Below, piece by piece: positions 5,896 to 7,409 of a stretch of 7,409 bases of DNA. The notes below the pieces were generated by a model. It did no database searches. It saw only the letters and a list, made by a program, of their open reading frames with translations, and was not told the origin of the DNA. Source of the stretch: an uncultured Opitutia bacterium (GTDB taxonomy: Bacteria > Verrucomicrobiota > Verrucomicrobiia > Opitutales > UBA953); NCBI GenBank assembly GCA_903840235.1, contig CAIMFE010000187.1, forward strand, positions 1-7,409, given 5' to 3'. The position numbers and the translations under genes are program-made. Every line of letters begins with the position of its first letter. Position 1 is the first letter of the stretch.

Positions 5896-6606
5896 ATGGA
5901 GAATGTTGCAGCAGCCAACGCCCTAGAGAACTTACTGCAGTCAGAAGCTCGCATTTTAATTCTGGCTCCGCATCCCGACGATGAATGTCTCGGCACAGGT
6001 GGACTCATCCAACAAGCGCTCGCCAAAGGAGCTAATATAAAAGTTATTTTTATTACCAACGGTGATAACAATCCGTGGCCCCAAAGGTATCTTGAAAAAA
6101 GATGGTTCATCGGAGCCAGTGAAAGAGCACGCTGGGGACAACGCAGAAAAATCGAAGCTCAAAACTCACTAGAAATTCTTGGGGGCGGTAAAGTAGTTAC
6201 GGCGTTCCTTGGCTTACCCGACGCTGGAATTTTAAATCTTTGGAAAGAAGGCGACCACAGTCTTTTAGAAAAACTAACTAACGAGTTTATCGCTTGGCAG
6301 CCCACCCTACTCGTTCTGCCCAGTGAATTCGACCGACATTCCGATCACCGCGCCACGCATTTGTATGGACGGACAGCACTCGGCGAAACTCCTCTTAAAT
6401 GCCCAGTATTAACCTATTTAATTCACCGACCTTGGTTAATGAAGCTTACCCAAAAGCCAAAACCGCAAATCAAACTTGAGTTAAGCCCCAGCGAGCAGGA
6501 TAAAAAGTTACGAGCCATTCTTTGCCATGAGACCCAAATGGCTTTAAGCCAGAGTAGATTTTCGCAATTCGCTCAAACTACCGAACCTTTTAACTTCTCC
6601 CTCTAA
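5896..6606 (+). CDS. PIG-L/LmbE-family N-deacetylase
   Basis: Proteins of this family are zinc-dependent enzymes that remove acetyl groups from N-acetylglucosamine-type sugars (PIG-L on GlcNAc-phosphatidylinositol, MshB and BshB on thiol precursors). This one has 236 residues, near the usual 220-300. The first metal motif is APHPDDECLGTGG (24-36), with His26, Asp28 and Asp29. The second is DRHSDHRATH (146-155), with His151 as the likely third zinc ligand. A strand/turn segment, IKVIFITNGD (48-57), lies between them as expected. The C-terminal KLRAILCHETQ (204-214) resembles the usual K-x-x-A...H/Y-x-T/S-Q close of the family. An in-frame TAA at 5887-5889 makes ATG 5896 the earliest start. No signal peptide, membrane helix or Shine-Dalgarno sequence is seen, so it is probably cytosolic. 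Its stop overlaps the next ATG (TAATG), indicating coupling with the glycosyltransferase and a sugar substrate in envelope glycan assembly. The exact substrate is unknown. Confidence 0.93.
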   Translation: MENVAAANALENLLQSEARILILAPHPDDECLGTGGLIQQALAKGANIKVIFITNGDNNPWPQRYLEKRWFIGASERARWGQRRKIEAQNSLEILGGGKVVTAFLGLPDAGILNLWKEGDHSLLEKLTNEFIAWQPTLLVLPSEFDRHSDHRATHLYGRTALGETPLKCPVLTYLIHRPWLMKLTQKPKPQIKLELSPSEQDKKLRAILCHETQMALSQSRFSQFAQTTEPFNFSL

Positions 6607-7409
6607 TGCCAACCTTCCTTAAATCACCTCGCACTCAAGCCATCGTACTCGCTGTTCTCGTTTTCTTTTTATTCTGGTGGAGACTCGGCACCCTCGGATT
6701 GATTGATCCCGATGAACCATTCTACGCAATGACCACACGCGAGATGGTGCAAAGCGGCGATTGGGTTACTCCGCGTCTTTTTGGTGAACCCCAATTTGAA
6801 AAACCGATTTTCTTCTACTGGCAAACCTGTCTATCCCAGACGTTCTTTGGTGATAATGAATTCGCCGCACGACTTCCCGGAACTCTCGCTGCAACGTTTT
6901 TAGTATTTCTCACTTGGGGAATAGGACGAAAACTCCTTTCACCTACTGCTGGATTTCTCTCCGCCGTCGTTCTCGCGACGGGTTCCATGTTCGTGATCAT
7001 GTCGCGCATCATGCTCACCGACGTTTCTCATACCGTTTTTATTACAACGAGCATGTTCTGCCTCTGGCGGGCATTTCATGACGAGGACAATCGACTGAAA
7101 TGGCTGATCACCCTAACAGTCGCCTCTGCCCTTTCCATGCTCACCAAAGGCCCACAGGGCCTATTCTTTGTTATCATGGCGGGGTTCTCCTATAGTTGGG
7201 TTCAAAAACTCAAACAACCCTGGTCGGCAACGAGCCTAGCTATCTGCATTCCCCTGTGGCTGGTGATTGCGACCCCTTGGTATCTGGCGATGTTCACGCT
7301 CCACCAATCGGGCCCCACCGCACCGGGGACCGGCTGGGCCTATTACTGGAATTCATTCTTCGTCCACGAAAACTGGGATCGATTTTTCCACTCCGAACAC
7401 CAAGGCAAC
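6606..7409 (+). CDS. ArnT/PMT-like (GT83) membrane glycosyltransferase, 3' truncated by window
   Basis: The open frame runs from ATG 6606 to the window edge, 268 codons of a family usually about 500-600 residues long. GT83 enzymes transfer a sugar from a polyprenyl-phosphate carrier to lipid A, glycolipid or protein on the outer face of the inner membrane. A first membrane helix spans about 11-27. The first loop carries DPDEPFYAMTTREM (34-47), SGDWVTPRLFG (50-60) and FEKP (64-67). Next come ARLPGT (88-93), LTD (137-139) and LSMLTKGP (176-183), all typical of ArnT-like proteins. The acidic DPDE, Glu65/Lys66 and Asp139 correspond to the catalytic/lipid-phosphate site region known from ArnT. Further hydrophobic helices lie at about 95-107, 115-131, 142-155, 166-178, 184-197 and 208-230. 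The Arg of the ArnT DExR motif is Phe39 here. The ATG overlaps the deacetylase stop by one base, with no Shine-Dalgarno sequence, suggesting translational coupling. The donor sugar and acceptor cannot be read from the sequence. Confidence 0.9.
   Translation, partial: MPTFLKSPRTQAIVLAVLVFFLFWWRLGTLGLIDPDEPFYAMTTREMVQSGDWVTPRLFGEPQFEKPIFFYWQTCLSQTFFGDNEFAARLPGTLAATFLVFLTWGIGRKLLSPTAGFLSAVVLATGSMFVIMSRIMLTDVSHTVFITTSMFCLWRAFHDEDNRLKWLITLTVASALSMLTKGPQGLFFVIMAGFSYSWVQKLKQPWSATSLAICIPLWLVIATPWYLAMFTLHQSGPTAPGTGWAYYWNSFFVHENWDRFFHSEHQGN

Noticed and set aside
5892..7018. Minus-strand frames opposite the deacetylase and glycosyltransferase (5892-6162, 6815-7018)
   Set aside because: The + strand frames there have clear catalytic motifs; the antisense products have none.
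1..7409. CRISPR arrays, insertion sequences, tRNA genes, long direct repeats, attachment sites
   Set aside because: I looked on both strands by eye and saw no spaced repeats, transposase motifs, tRNA-like cloverleaf or long repeated segments. A small or degenerate element could still escape reading by eye.

Overview
The window is a compact chromosomal stretch from a bacterium, about half G+C, with no sign of mobile DNA, CRISPR or tRNA genes. It holds a bacterial class A RNase P RNA, a PEP carboxylase and an ArnT-like (GT83) membrane glycosyltransferase, which suits a Gram-negative-type cell envelope. None of the four readable start codons has a convincing Shine-Dalgarno sequence. My impression is something in or near Verrucomicrobiota (Opitutae-like), but that rests on general protein character only and cannot be proven from the sequence.

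Layout. Positions 1-120 carry the last codons of a probable membrane protein on the + strand. Its stop is one base away from the stop of a convergent gene, ppc (PEP carboxylase, minus strand, ATG at 2869). A 95-bp divergent intergenic region (2870-2964) separates ppc from a 788-residue Ski2-like DExH helicase (2965-5331, +). A 94-bp gap after the helicase holds two mutually exclusive inverted repeats and a plausible promoter for rnpB, the RNase P RNA (about 5426-5800). A 13-bp perfect hairpin (5805-5834) closes rnpB. Next come a PIG-L/LmbE-family deacetylase (5896-6606) and, overlapping its stop by one base, an ArnT/PMT-type glycosyltransferase (6606 to the window end, truncated).

How the genes work together. 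ppc makes oxaloacetate to refill the TCA cycle and stands alone. The helicase and rnpB are same-strand neighbours in RNA metabolism, but rnpB appears to have its own promoter and terminator. The deacetylase and glycosyltransferase form an obvious translationally coupled pair. The simplest reading is that an N-acetylated sugar, perhaps carried on a polyprenyl phosphate, is deacetylated and then transferred to an envelope acceptor.

Nothing here is a clear new defence or mobile system. The points most worth a second look are the deacetylase/GT83 pair, the helicase with a Suv3-like motif II and a large poorly assigned C-terminal half, and the PEP carboxylase whose C-terminal tail lacks the Asn used for aspartate inhibition.
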